This document shows, piece after piece, positions 44,193-56,400 of a DNA stretch of 64,000 nt (its first letter is position 1; every line of letters begins with the position of its first letter). The stretch spans positions 149,677 through 213,676 of the forward strand of contig KN817588.1 of the NCBI GenBank assembly GCA_000827495.1, in the 5' to 3' direction. Below the pieces are notes generated by a model that searched no databases, was not told the DNA's origin, and saw nothing but the letters and a program-made list of their open reading frames with translations. Both the position numbers and the translations under genes were made by a program. The stretch is from Hypholoma sublateritium FD-334 SS-4. Its lineage: Eukaryota > Basidiomycota > Agaricomycetes > Agaricales > Strophariaceae.

Positions 44193-44214
44193 GTTTGAAC
44201 GTTCACGTTCAAAC
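44193..44214. repeat. Perfect short inverted repeat
   Basis: GTTTGAACGT and its inverse are separated by TC, giving 10-bp arms. It lies about 260 bp upstream of the NACHT-like gene start. Confidence 0.8.
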
Positions 44215-44531
44215 AGCGTATGGTGTGCATTTCTGTTTAGTCTGTGAACAACCCATGGATCGCGGGGATATTTTTAGAATCTATAGATCGGTGAGCATAC
44301 AACAGCAAGTGAATACTCGTACGTTTCTGTTTTTCTGCTGTTGCCTGCTCCGCTACAGCTGGGAATAACTCGGGTATTCTGTTACACCGAGAGAATATAC
44401 TCAGCTGTTTAATATTTAGAAAACGTGTGCAAGGCCCATACGATCTATGAGACCTTGACGAAGGTGTGCAGACACCACATTATTAGGCCCGGTACCTCGA
44501 AGTTCAACGCTCAACAACCAACAACACTAAT

Positions 44532-44555
44532 CGACTATATAGCAACATATAGTCG
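44532..44555. repeat. Short inverted repeat, 9-bp arms
   Basis: CGACTATAT and ATATAGTCG flank the loop AGCAAC. No T-run follows, and no function is assigned. Confidence 0.75.
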
Positions 44556-45835
44556 AAGAATACTGGGTAATGGGCGAGTAATGGTCGACTTGGAATGGGT
44601 GTAGAATCTGTGAGAAATGTGTATATCTCTAAGTATACTCAGGCTACGGTCGCCTAAACTGCATATGAGAAGACAATAATCGCTAACAATAGACCCGAAA
44701 TCCCTTTTGGCGGTCGAGAACATTTTACAAGGCACATTCTCGTCAGTGTATTGGGGAGGCTAGATGGGAGAGGTAAGTGCTATCTCGGTCATGAAGTTCG
44801 GGTCTTAAATTATCAATCAAAGCTCTTTGAGTATCTAACGAGCGTTTACGGAGTATAAGGAAGGCGACAGTGGGGACCGTTGTATGCTCTGCCGCCGTCA
44901 AAAGATTTCCAACAAAAATATGTTGTTTGTTGTTGTACTGACCTTTAGTTCCCGATAGTATCAACGAATAACCGTGCATATCGGTGATCCCTCTATTTTC
45001 GATGACTTCAGGGATCTAATATTGGGAAATAGAAATAAGTCGGTGAACGGATGGGATGTTGACATACATGTTGGGATATTGTCTAGCTTGAGTCTTGTGT
45101 TAGACACCGTGATATTTCAAGGAAGCAACTGGAGATACAGATCTAAGTACTACGATACGTCAATATGGTAGAACATTGACGATATTGGATAACGATACTT
45201 CTTTGCACCAATCGTGAATTTGTGGCTACCTGGTGTACCGTACGGGGTTATTATACGGTATAGATACAAAATCACTGTGCTGGGTAATTTCTTCTGCGGG
45301 ATTGATTAAATTTAGTCGATATTCGTTTTCTCAGAAGATCTCAGACTTGGGAAGACGGCAAGGCGCTCGCCCAGACGTCAAGAATCATGCCACTCGGAGG
45401 AACGGACCGACTTTGATTTATGTAAGTAATGAAAAGGCGTGATGTATGATGTTTGGCAAGAGCTTCCCAGGAAAATTCCCCCCCCCGGGTGGGCCTCATT
45501 AGCTGTTCGCCTTGTCCTCTCCATCCACCTCCCTCTGCCGCCTACTGCCCCGTACGGCGCCAAACTCGAACACGCAATACATTCAGAAATAAGAAATTGG
45601 CACGGATTGGTTCGTATGCCCACGATACACGTTTTAGCCTTGTTGCGTCTGATTGTTCAACCACGCAGTTCGAGCGCCTAAACGCGTTTTCGTGGACAAT
45701 AGCAAGCGAGGATTCGGCGACGCATCGACAGCAGTCAACCCCCCTTCTTTTCATCCCTTGCGCGTGACGTCTGGTCCCAGCTACCCGTTCGACACGACCT
45801 GCGACCTCTAAAAGGCCGCCCGACGCATCAAACCA

Positions 45836-48800
45836 ATGCTAACGGCCACTGAACCGCGACCTGTGGCTCACGGACGTGCCACACGCGCCTCTTCGCGTTC
45901 GCGTTCCGTTCAACCATCTTCCTCAGCTGGAAAGCCAACGACGAGCTCTCAGCGCGCGAAAGCACCGAACGCAGCAGGGAAAAACAAAGCGAAGGCGAAA
46001 GAGGATCTTCCGGCCGTCATGGAACTCACTGACTCGGAGGAGGACGAAAAGGTTGCGCCTGCTGTTCTCGCTCCACGTCAGTCTCAGTCCAAATATCAAC
46101 CGCGCGTGAACGCGGTCGCATCCGGTTCGGGCGCTTCCCTGGCGGGAAAGGAGAACCGAGCAATAGGGCAGGCAGCGCCGCGCGACGGGGACGAAGATGA
46201 AGACGAGGAGAGCGAATTGGAAGGCTACGATCCCGACTTTGCATCGAAACCATTCCCCTTCAGCGACGCATTTCTCGCGACGCCGAGGGCGAAAGTTCAG
46301 AGCGCGCAAGCGGGCCCCTCTCGCACCGCTCCGGTACCAGCACCAGCACCAGCACCAGCACCAGCACCAATACCAACACCACCACCGGCGCGGCCCCTCC
46401 AGAACATTCATGCACCTACACCTGCACCGAAGCTCCCTACCGTCGCCCCGCCTATCGCGGCCGTCGCAGCCCCTGTACCAACGGCCCCTACTGTCGCCGT
46501 TGGAGTTCCTGCTAACCCTGGTGATGGTGGAGGCCTCGCTCGTATACATCCTCCAGCTGCGGCTGCGGGAGGTGCGGGTGTCCCGGCAGTACCGCGTCTC
46601 CTACCGCGCCCTGGGGGCTGCGGCAACTGTGCTCACTGTGTACGAGCACGCGCGCCCCCTAACGCGGAAGCTCTGGCCCTCGCGACTACACAGGTCATCG
46701 AGGTTATCCCAGATGTCGACAGGGCGCTCCTCGCGCGCCTTATTGACCAGAATATCGCCACGCTCGGGGAGCGAACTGTGCCCATCATTATCGAGTGGCT
46801 ATTCGAAGGGCGCGACCGGCCTTCGAATGTGAACGCCAACCCACCTATACCTGCCGTCGCTCCACATCCTGTCGCAGCTGCTCCGCCGCTCGCTGCACCC
46901 ATCCCTGCGCCAGCGCCACCCGCGATCGCAGCTCCTGCTCCCGTTCTCAATGCTGTCGCCGTACCAGCTCCAGCGCCACCGGTACCAGTAGCGCAGCCAG
47001 CACCCGCAGTGGCACCGGAACTCGAAGTACAGCCAGCGCCGCTGGCACCCCCAGTGGCTGCTCCAATCGCCGAAGATCTACTTGCTGCAGCAATGGCACA
47101 AATCATCGAGGTCATCCCTGATATCGACCGCACTTATCTGAGGCGATGTCTCGCTGTGAACCAGGACAAATTCGGCGCACGGAATGCCGAGGCTGTACTC
47201 GGCGCCCTGCTCGAGAGCGGCGTATGGCCGAAGGCTCCCGCTACCGCAGCGTGGGTACCTGGTGTGGCTGGTCCAGCGGCAGTTGCGATGCAGGGCAAGG
47301 GCAAGGGACGAGATCGAGACGAAGACGTAGATGCGAACGGCGCAGGCCCGGCAGTCAAGCGCGTGCGTGTCGACTATGCGAGTGTAGATCGTCCATACCA
47401 CGGGACGGCGAGGTATACAGACCTTGCGTTGGTACGCCGCTTGTCTTTCAGCGCATGTACCCTCGACTGACTGGTTACTTGCTTATACGCGCCGCCGTCG
47501 TTCAGACCGCACTACAATGCTCGTTTCCACGCGCGCCGAAGAATCACCTTCGTAGCTTGCTTTATGCGAACAAAAAACATTACGCCCCGACGCACCTCCA
47601 GCTGCGTGCGGGCGCGGCGGCAGGCCGACTCGGATACACACCGAAGATGACGCCGTTCCGCGTCGCAGCAGGAGAGCGAGAGCTTGCAGTAATGAAGGAT
47701 GCGGACCCGGCGTTCGCGGCGGAGCTCGAGTGGGTCCGTGCGCGTGAGGCACGGGTTGCCGGTGCCGTGGAAGAGGAAAACGACGAAGCTGCGGGAGTAG
47801 AAAAAGCAGCGGTTGCTCCGGAGCTGCCCGCGCTCGTCGTGGCTCCAGCGGACGGAGAGCCGACCGCGCAGGACAAGGGGAAGGGCCGCGCGTTGCCGGA
47901 TGAGGACGAGGAAGACGGCATGGGTATCGAGTGCCAGTGCTGCTTTGGCGATTATCCCTTCGTACGTCCCTGTATTTCACGTCTTGCGGAAATTAACTGA
48001 CAGAACACCAGGCGAAAATGGTGCAGTGTCCTGAGGCGCATCTCTTCTGTGCCGAGTGCCTTTCCACGTACGCGGCGACGCAACTCGGCCAGCACAGCCC
48101 CGCGCTCGTATGCATGCATGCGTCGGGCTGTGGGCTGCCGTTCCCGCCGTCTGAGCTCGGCCGCGTGCTCTCACCGAAGCTGATGGCGCTGTACGAGCGC
48201 CTCACGCAGGCGCAGGCGATCAAGGAAGCGGGCCTCGAGGGCCTCGAGGAGTGCCCATTCTGCGAGTGGAAGTGCGTTTGGGAGCCGGATGCGGAGGAGA
48301 CGCGCTTCTGGTGTGCGAATAAAGAGGCATGTGGAGCGGTGAGCTGTCGGTTGTGCAAGAAGAAAGACCATCTGCCGAAAACATGCGAGGGTGAGTGGAC
48401 TAGGTGTCGTTGTGGGATAGCTTGCTGACACGTCGCACGCAGAGGCGGAGGCAGACAAGCACCTCGATGGGAGACATGCGATCGAGGAAGCAATGAGTTC
48501 GTCAAGTTTATACATGATCATCTCCGCGTGCTAACTATCCGCCCTGTAGCTCGTGCGCTGATGCGCAACTGCCCGAAGTGCAAAAAAGCATTTATTAAAG
48601 AGCACGGCGTGCGTCGCCTTATCTTGTCTTGACAAGAATTCGTCGCTAACAAAAGGTTTCATGCAGTGTAATAAGATGACGTGTCCGAACTGCCATACTT
48701 TGTCGTGCTACGTTTGTCGCGTCGCCATCACCGGCTACGAGCACTTCGCCATGGTACGTTTCTTCCTCATTACCACATCCAAGTTCCACTCCCCCATCGC

Positions 48801-49605
48801 CATTCCCTCGCCATGAACTGACCGTTACATGTAGAACAACCCGAACGTCCCCGGAACGAGTGCCGCCGCCGCCGCCGGCAAGTGCCTCCTCTGGGATAGT
48901 GTTGAAGAACGGCACGCTGCCGACGTGCGCGCCGCCGCCGAGGCCGCAACCGCTGAATACCGCGCTGCCCACCCCGACGCTGACGAGGATCAGATCAAGG
49001 TCGACATCCCCGTCGCGCCTGCGCCTCGCGTCCTTCCCATCGCGGCGCCCGCCGTGGCGGCAGTTCCACGACCGCGCATGGTCCCTGAGGTTCCGCCGGG
49101 TTGGGGCCTGCCTGCGGTGCGCGCGCCTATTCCTGCTGTACCGGCAGCGGTCCAGGCGGACTGGGCTGCTATGCAGCAGAGGTTCGCGGAAATGCACGCG
49201 ATTGCGGACAACAACCGCGCCGTACAGGATGCGCGGCGCGCGATGGTGCTTGCGGCGCAGGAGGCTGAACAAAACGCGCGCCTTGTGGCCGCCGCTGAAC
49301 GAAACCGGCTCGCTGCTGAACGGAACCGGGCCGCGCAACGGGCGCGCGCGCAGGCGAAGCGCGAAATGAAGGAGGCCCGAGCTCTGATTCAGGCTCAAAA
49401 CGCGGCGGAAGCGGAGAACCGAGCGTTACAGCAGCGTTTGCGAGCTCAGCAAGCGCTCCAACAGGCGGCAATACGCCAGGCGCAGGCTGCTGCTGTGCAG
49501 CGAGAGCGAGAGCGCGCAGAGGCGATCGAGAAAGCGCGCGGGGGGGCTCTGGATAAAGCGCGGCGGCGCGTAGAGCGAAATAATAAGGGCGCACGGGGCG
49601 GTTAG
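45836..49605 (+). CDS. RING-between-RING E3 ubiquitin ligase, RNF216/TRIAD3 type
   Basis: This ligase takes ubiquitin from an E2 onto its own RING2 Cys and passes it to a substrate. Seven exons (45836-47431, 47506-47961, 48012-48390, 48443-48496, 48550-48608, 48667-48753, 48835-49605) encode 1133 residues; the end of exon 4 could instead be 48505. A Ser/Lys-rich, acidic N-terminus and Pro-Ala repeats precede two CUE-like segments, VIEVIPDVDRALL (about 284) and IIEVIPDIDRTYL (about 421), and a third (about 528-575). RING1 begins CQCCFGD (about 675), then comes the IBR (CPFCEWKC ... SCRLCKKKDH), then RING2 CPKC ... HGCNKMTCPNC with the catalytic Cys849. The following CRVAITGYEHF is the RNF216 signature. 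The C-terminus is a long Ala/Arg/Gln-rich coiled coil (about 950-1120). Confidence 0.9.
46334..46380 (+). repeat. CCAGCA hexamer repeat within the RBR ligase gene
   Basis: About six near-perfect ACCAGC units encode an alternating Pro-Ala run at roughly residues 167-178. Such hexamer tracts can vary in length without shifting the frame. Confidence 0.85.
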
Positions 49606-51934
49606 AGGGCGATCAGAGTCTCCGTCGCTACACTCTTCTCTGAAAAATAGTTATGTTACATTTAGCTTACTTAATTCATTGTTCATAGATCGTTTTACGT
49701 ACCATATTTACGCAATGCTTTGGGGTGCGAAGAGTCTCAGAAGAGTGTGGGCCTCCCACCGTGAACGACAACATGATAGTCCACGACGGGCCGCCCAGTA
49801 CAACATGCAGGGATCCCACAAAACGCGGAGAAAACGCTCCCTGACCTCCTTCAAGGCCAAGATTGGGTCGAAACTCTCCAACGAAAGCGATGAACACTTA
49901 GCGCGCAAAACGCAAAATTACCAAATGTTCCCGTGGCATTTCTTCGAGCACTGGGGCAGGTACAAAAATCGATACAGAGCGCGTCTTTCGGTGCGCAAAC
50001 GCCTCAGCCATCTGTGGATACCGCCACGATCTTATAACGTCCCGCACGATATCGTCAGTCATTTCCGGCCAGCTCGCTACACCACTGCCTCCACCCGCGT
50101 ATTCACATATTTGCAAGCGCGCATCAGCGCCTATGAGCAGCTAGAAGTATGAGCTCTAAACGGGCGCTGTTCGTCCATGTCGCCCATGCGAGATCACCAG
50201 CGCAGGGCGATCATCCCCGTGATATCCACAATACGCGCCAGTCATGCAGCCCAAGGCATGTAGGTATGACGGCGCCGAGTCCCGGCGTGTAATTGGAGCA
50301 ACGAGCAACAGACCTGCGCAGGAGCGCATGGAAAGGCAAGGGCGGGAGTATGTACGGTCGTAGGTGCCGTTCGAAGGAGCCGCGGGGAAGGGAGTGACTG
50401 AAAAAAACGACGGATGGTGCACGACGTACGGGACGCATCTGCGACCATTCTCTATATCAGCTCCGCATTCGAGTAAGCGTCGAGAGCGGATTTTCCGAAA
50501 GCCGATGGCTGAGAGCACGCTACTGCGCAGGGACTGTTAGTACGACGCCGCCAGAATACTCTATTGCGGCACGCACCCGGAACGGATATTCTAAATCGCC
50601 TCGTGAAGGAATTAAATAGGAACAGAACAAAACTCGGACATCGGCACGGAGCGAAGACAAGATCAAAGAGAGAGTTCGACGCGCCGCCGCCTCGTGAAGA
50701 AATACGGAGTGTATGCGGCATGCAGTGCGTATCATACTGGTGGACGCGACGGGATGGGTGACGAAGGCGCCGAAGAGCACAGAGCGCACAAATCAGTACC
50801 CGGAAGCGCGCACAAACATGCATGGTTCGATACTCATAGGCATTTTTGCACGTATTTCGGTCTGATTATGGCTTGCGGTGCTGTGGGCGGAGCGAGCAGG
50901 TGAGCGAGCGAAGGTGGAAACGGGGAGAGACGCAAGTAAAAGCAGGCGAGCGATGGTCCCATTTTGAGGCGGGTCAGATGGATACATTTCGACCGGCAGG
51001 AGAGAGCAGCAGGTACAGGCCAGGAGAGAGTTATAATGCAGATGCAGGGAGGGGTGCGCGCTTCGAAGCTGGTTGGATGCAACTGGTCTAGGATATTGCA
51101 GCAACGGCGGTCTGGGTGGGACATTCTAATAGCGGCCATACAAAGAATAGCAAGTTCTTGAAGTAAGCGAGAGGCCGCGGTATATAGACACAAATCGCTC
51201 AGCTGCACCATGCCAACTCTTCTGGCATAGCTCCCCAGCGGCGCGAGGAAGAGACAAAGTATTACGAGGGTGACGGATAACCGAGGCCTGGGATTCCCCA
51301 CGCACAGACCACCTTCCCGGATCAACTTACGCAGAAACCCACGCGTGCGCTCTCTATGGTTTCGTCTCAAGTGCGCCGCAGCCCTGGTGTGGCGATCGGG
51401 GGCCTGTGACGACTGTATTTGATCTACGCACCGGCGCTTTATATGTAAACAGGGCCCAGGGGAACTGATATAGCACCCTAGGACGCTGCAGCCGAGTCTC
51501 GACAATGGAATCAGGTTTTTGAAGTACATCCGCTCAATCTCGGGAACGCGGCGCAGTCAAAGCTGAAGCTACATGTTTTGAGGGAGCTCTCAGTCGTTAA
51601 ATTCTCAACTATGTGCCTGAACTGTAGTAGAGTGATCGTAAATGAACACTGTCCAGATCGTGCGAAGGTTGGCGAGCGCCGACGATGGCCACGGCCACCT
51701 AGCTGTCCATTCCAATGGTCAGAGCAGGGGAATTACTACGTGATTCTCTGGCCACTGTCCACTGTCGTCACGGTAAGAAACAATGCAAATAAAACGGCCC
51801 GAACGCAACCCAAATGTAACATGTGGCTCATGTGAGGGTTGTCCGTTGAGTTATAAAGCTCGACTCCAAAGGTGTCGCCACTCTTCATCGTCCTGAATTC
51901 CTCGCCGTGTATCTTTCCACTTATATTTGATCAA
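49606..51934. other. Intergenic region, no supported gene
   Basis: A plus frame of 157 codons (49679-50152) and a minus frame of 231 codons (50834-51529) are open but have no family signature and uneven composition. The right end contains the promoter of the F-box-like gene. Confidence 0.4.
51852..51857 (+). promoter_or_regulatory. TATA box of the F-box-like gene
   Basis: GAGTTATAAAGCTC places TATAAA 78-83 nt before the ATG at 51935. An upstream in-frame ATG at 51872 is only about 15 nt from it, too close to lie in a normal transcript, so 51935 is preferred. Confidence 0.55.
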
Positions 51935-53491
51935 ATGCCAGACACTCGCCCTTCTTCATATATCCACATCCTCAATGACGACGTCCTCTTGCGAATCCTA
52001 GAAATAAATGGCGATATGTTCACCGAAAAAAATGCTCTCGCGGACACGGTTCGTGCATCGCAGGTATGCCACACCTGGCGTTCAACAATGCTCGGTACAC
52101 CGACTTTATGGGCACGACTCATCGACTTCGACGCGTTATATGACCTCAACAAAAACAAATGGGCGCGGGAGCTCATACGTCGAAGTGAAGAATCACCCCT
52201 GTGGCTCAAGGCAGAACATGAAGAACACTGGAACCACACCTTCAACAATCCTCATGTCCACCAGTCGCAGATTTTCTTTCTTAGCATTCTGGATAAGCAT
52301 TGGAAAAGGATTCAGAAAATTGACCTGAATTCCGAAGTGCTGAGGCACATAGACGTCTTGTCTGGTCCAATATACCGTCCTGCACCACTGCTTGACATGT
52401 TCTGCATCCAGTCCTCATCCGACATATCCGAGCGCGGCAGCAAAATGCACCGATTTGTGGAGCTCTTTTCAGGATCCGCGCCTGTTCTGCGCACTTTCTT
52501 CGCCTCCTTCCTGCGATTCGACTGCAATGTGGCCTGGTTGCATAATTTGCATTCTCTTCAACTCGGCGCTGTGCAACTCGGCGGCGTTTTTGATATATGC
52601 GACATCTTCACGGTGCTCTCAGCCACACACAATCTGGAACATTTGAAAGTTTCGAGCTCGAACAAGATAGTGCCACACGTATCTCGCCCCGTGTGTCTTC
52701 GGAACTTGAAAGACCTCACACTTCATCTCAGCTTCGAAGAAATGGCCTTCACGCTGGATAACCTTACGATTCCGACCGGATGCACTCTGAATCTCAACAC
52801 TTTCCCTCGCGACGCTCCCGAAGGTTGGGAAGATAAGTTTGAAAGCAAATTGCTTACGGTGATGCATTCGCTATCTCGCGCCTCCAGACGTTATTTTCAG
52901 TCCTGTCCGGTCAAGATTCTATCAATCAAGTGTACAGAAGAAGCGATGCAAATGTTCAATGCTATCTGCGACGGCGATATGAATGATTCCCAATTCAGCA
53001 TATTGTGCATCTACTTTCTCCCATGCCCCAAAAACGCAGCTGATATGTATTCGGCCTTTTACTTTCCCGAGTTCGCCTCAATCGAAGAGCTTAGATTGGA
53101 ATACGCAGTATTAACTCCGTCCGCGCGCGATCTCGCGTTCATTCAACATTTTTCCTCTGTCACGTCTCTGTACGCTTACGAGCAGCTATTCGACCACCTC
53201 ACCGCCGTGCAGCTCCACCTCTCAAAGTCCACCCGTCGGAAAACGATTTTATTTCCACAGCTGCAGCGCATCACAATTCGCCCAATGCACACGTTTCACA
53301 AGGCGCGCATTCCTACGCGCACCGTGGGCAACGACATTGTGATGTTCATTCTGGCGCGGATCGAGGACGGCCATCCGATATCAGTTATCGACCTGAGATT
53401 ATGCGGTGAGCGCGCAACCAGTCCGATAGTTATTCGTCTTCGAAGTATCGTGGGTTTGAAGGTGATTTTTCGAATGGATAGACAAAAATGA
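51935..53491 (+). CDS. F-box-like protein
   Basis: A single-exon gene of 518 residues. The N-terminus (YIHILNDDVLLRILEIN, then RASQVCHTWRSTMLGTPTLWARLIDF, about residues 9-70) has the Agaricomycete F-box layout: a leading hydrophobic helix, the V-C-xx-W motif and the following 'P-LW' motif. Such proteins link substrates to SCF ubiquitin ligases through SKP1. The remaining 440 residues contain scattered Leu-rich stretches (LHSLQLGAVQLGGVF, LEHLKVSSSNKIV, LRNLKDLTLHLSF, IEELRLEYAVL), consistent with degenerate leucine-rich repeats for target binding. The start at 51935 is chosen because of the TATA box just upstream of the alternative ATG at 51872. No substrate can be inferred. These genes form large, fast-evolving families in this group. 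Confidence 0.8.
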   Translation: MPDTRPSSYIHILNDDVLLRILEINGDMFTEKNALADTVRASQVCHTWRSTMLGTPTLWARLIDFDALYDLNKNKWARELIRRSEESPLWLKAEHEEHWNHTFNNPHVHQSQIFFLSILDKHWKRIQKIDLNSEVLRHIDVLSGPIYRPAPLLDMFCIQSSSDISERGSKMHRFVELFSGSAPVLRTFFASFLRFDCNVAWLHNLHSLQLGAVQLGGVFDICDIFTVLSATHNLEHLKVSSSNKIVPHVSRPVCLRNLKDLTLHLSFEEMAFTLDNLTIPTGCTLNLNTFPRDAPEGWEDKFESKLLTVMHSLSRASRRYFQSCPVKILSIKCTEEAMQMFNAICDGDMNDSQFSILCIYFLPCPKNAADMYSAFYFPEFASIEELRLEYAVLTPSARDLAFIQHFSSVTSLYAYEQLFDHLTAVQLHLSKSTRRKTILFPQLQRITIRPMHTFHKARIPTRTVGNDIVMFILARIEDGHPISVIDLRLCGERATSPIVIRLRSIVGLKVIFRMDRQK

Positions 53492-56400
53492 TCCCAATGT
53501 TACGCACACTAGGGTTAGGCCACGGTTAGACGGTAGTAATGCCTAATGCAGACCTAAGCATATTTCATAAATTGTAACTCGGGCTTCATAGGTTTATAAA
53601 ATAAAGGTTGTGGGGAATCGGGATGGAGATCTTGACAAACATTACATAGTTATTATGTTTTCATTTAATATATATATATCTCCTGGAAAGGCCTTGCTAT
53701 TCCCAGTGTGTAGCTCGTCTAGCGGCCAATGGCGCTATGGAGTGCCGTCCGAGCGGGCGAGCGCGAAGCCGTGCGTGAGTTGGTCTGTTTCATTTTGTGC
53801 GTCTGGAAATTCCGTGGTCCACCTTAAAAGCGCGCATGTGCCTGCGTGCGCGTCACGCTTGATACGACGCCGTTTGGACGCTGTCGGCATATCCGTATAA
53901 GTATGTTGAAATCATCGCTCGATTACATATGATATTTTGACTGCAATACTAGAGCCTGAGGATAATTAAAGCTTCTAACTTTCACGTCTATAAGTACTGA
54001 GCGCGTCCTCCGGCGGCCGGTGGAGTTATATGCCCTTGAGTACAAAGTATATTGATGATCATCAGTGAACATCAGTGGTCATTGATGGTTACTGGTGATG
54101 ACTGTTGGGCTCTGTTGACCAACGGCTTTCACCGATATTCAGCGGGTGCCGGTGGCTGCCGGGGGTAATATTCAGTGTCCGCCACGGGACATCACGGATG
54201 CCGAATGGTGCCCGTGGTGTATAACGCCCTTAGACGTAGCCCTAGGCATCTAATGAAAATATTATTGCATGAGATAATAGGCTGTATATATCCCTTCCCA
54301 GCGACGTTAATTTTATAGGTTAAATTACCTTGATACGTCGTCGACACGAGATCGAAAAGTAACAATATGCAGACNTGCTTCCGACTTCCGCCGATACTGT
54401 ATTGAGGCATTTGCTTGGCTTTTGTGGAAGGAAAAACTCATATTGTGGGTAGAGGACTAATTGAAAAGGCCTCTAACACAGCCGTGAGATGTATTATAGA
54501 AATTTAGACCCATTCCAGAGATCAATTTTCGGTGCTCACTGCAGGTCAATGATGACCACTGTATGACAGTGATCAACAGTAATTATCAGCAATAACCAGT
54601 ATATATTACATGTGTTTAAAATTATTACTAATGACTATCAGTGTTGGTCAGTAATATTTGCTGGTAAGTACTGTAAATGTCCAGTGAAAAGCAGTGGCAA
54701 CCACTGACATTCAGCGACCTTTGTACTCAAGGGCATAATACTGGAGAATATCAGCGCGTCTTACGCGCGGCGGTCACGTTCAGTGCAGGTGACTGCGCTA
54801 CTTGTCGTTGTTTATTTGGCCGGATCCTGCTGCACCATCGCGCTTTACATAATTCGTTGAACTGCAGCGCTTCAGCTTGAACTTCGACCTTCGCCTTGAT
54901 CTTGCCTCTTTGATTCGCGCGACGACCGATATGAGAGCACTTTGAATACCCACCAGGAGGCCTACCCAGCTGACTTGGGCACGCTCATGGCAGCATGCAC
55001 TGTACTGTGCTGGCCACCCCGCTCAGCGGTCGCGGTACTTTGAAGGTGCGTTCCTCGCCTTTTGTAAACACTAGCCATGGGCTGTCTCGTTACGCGTTTT
55101 CGTGTGCTTTACTGCTCCATTCCTCATGCTGACGTATGTTCGATGCTGCAGGCTCACTCCCATCGCGTCTTCCCTTTCACGGTCCCGCCGCATCCGAACA
55201 AAGGGCCCTGCTGCGACCTGAGGTGGATACGTGTACGCCCGTCTTTCAACTTTACCCCTTCTCTCTTCCGTGCGTCTACGAACGCTCCTTGAACCACACG
55301 CTGTTCCTTCGCACCTCCCTCCCGCACAGATTTGGCCTCCGTCCGGGCGTACGCGTGCGCAGTCCCCGCTGCTCTGCGCGCGCTGCTCCCGGCTAGGTTG
55401 AGGTTCTCGTCATATACGGGAGCGTGTGTGCGCTGGAAATCTTCTCTCCTCTCGTCCCCTCACTTGAGCGCTTCTTAGCCTCCTGCTTGCGCAACACCCA
55501 TTCTTCCTCGTTCGGGTCATATCTCTTCATGTAATTTACGGCGCATTTTTGTTTTGTTTGCGTTCCACCCCGTCGTAGCCGCTTCCGTCTCCCTTTCTTC
55601 CTCTTTCTCATTGTCCGATTTCATACCTTTCGAAGAGATGTCGCTCCGCTTACCACAAATTTGATAATAGGTCTTATTGTCTGTCAGCATCGTCTTTGCC
55701 TTCCTGTCTATCTCAAATCTGTGCAAACGCATGTGCTACTCGGCCTTTGTCAGCTGCTTGTACCCCACTGGGCCTGCTCCCTCATCGCGGCCGGCGCCCC
55801 TATCTACTCATGCACGCGCATCCGCCATCCAATGGACACCGCACGCGACGCCGGATTCATTTGTAGTCCTTGACTGCGCATCCGCCTGCGCTCCTAGCGC
55901 GTGTTCAAACTCCTGATCACGTTCTGCTGCGTGCAGAGCCTGTTGCCTCACCTGCGGTGCGTCACGGTCCCCGCGCCTCGCCGGGGTGTTCTTATATGCG
56001 CGTCTCTACCGCGCGCGCTGGTGTGTTCGACTTGCGCAGCTAGGTGGTCGTTAGATACCCGCGCCTCGCCCGCGATGCTCCATTACGTCGTCTGCTTGGT
56101 GCATGCGTATCGATGGGGGTGGTTCGGCTGGGGCGGCGTCAGCGCCGTGCGTCTTTCGTTCGTGAGCGCTTTCTGCTTTTCTGCAGAGGCTTCGACTACT
56201 CTTATTAGATCGCCACCCCTGTCCTCATTTTTCCGCACACTTTTCCTGTTGACACCGCGCTCACGGCGCATATACGGTACGGGTACTCACTTTAGTCTCT
56301 CTTCACTTCCGCTAGGCGCGCTGGCTTTTCCTTGTCTCCCGTCTATCCACTATTTCGATATCAAACATCTGACATTCCATGCTTGCATACTACCCGCGTT

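Larger units (their letters stand above)
43931..45835. other. Intergenic region with short palindromes
   Basis: No gene is recognised in this 1.9 kb. Two short dyads are present: 44193-44214 (GTTTGAACGT, 2-nt spacer, inverse arm) and 44532-44555 (CGACTATAT, 6-nt loop, inverse arm). Frames of 60-104 codons show no family signature. The right end is the promoter of the RBR ligase. Confidence 0.45.

Noticed and set aside
49679..50152. Plus frame of 157 codons, and a shared 'WRYPQ' phrase on the minus strand at about 50020 and 56930
   Set aside because: The shared phrase is only five residues long with weak similarity around it, too little to call two related gene fragments.
50834..51529. Minus frame of 231 codons as a gene
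   Set aside because: Cys/Arg/Leu-mixed composition without motif, no TATA or intron evidence, and no family resemblance.
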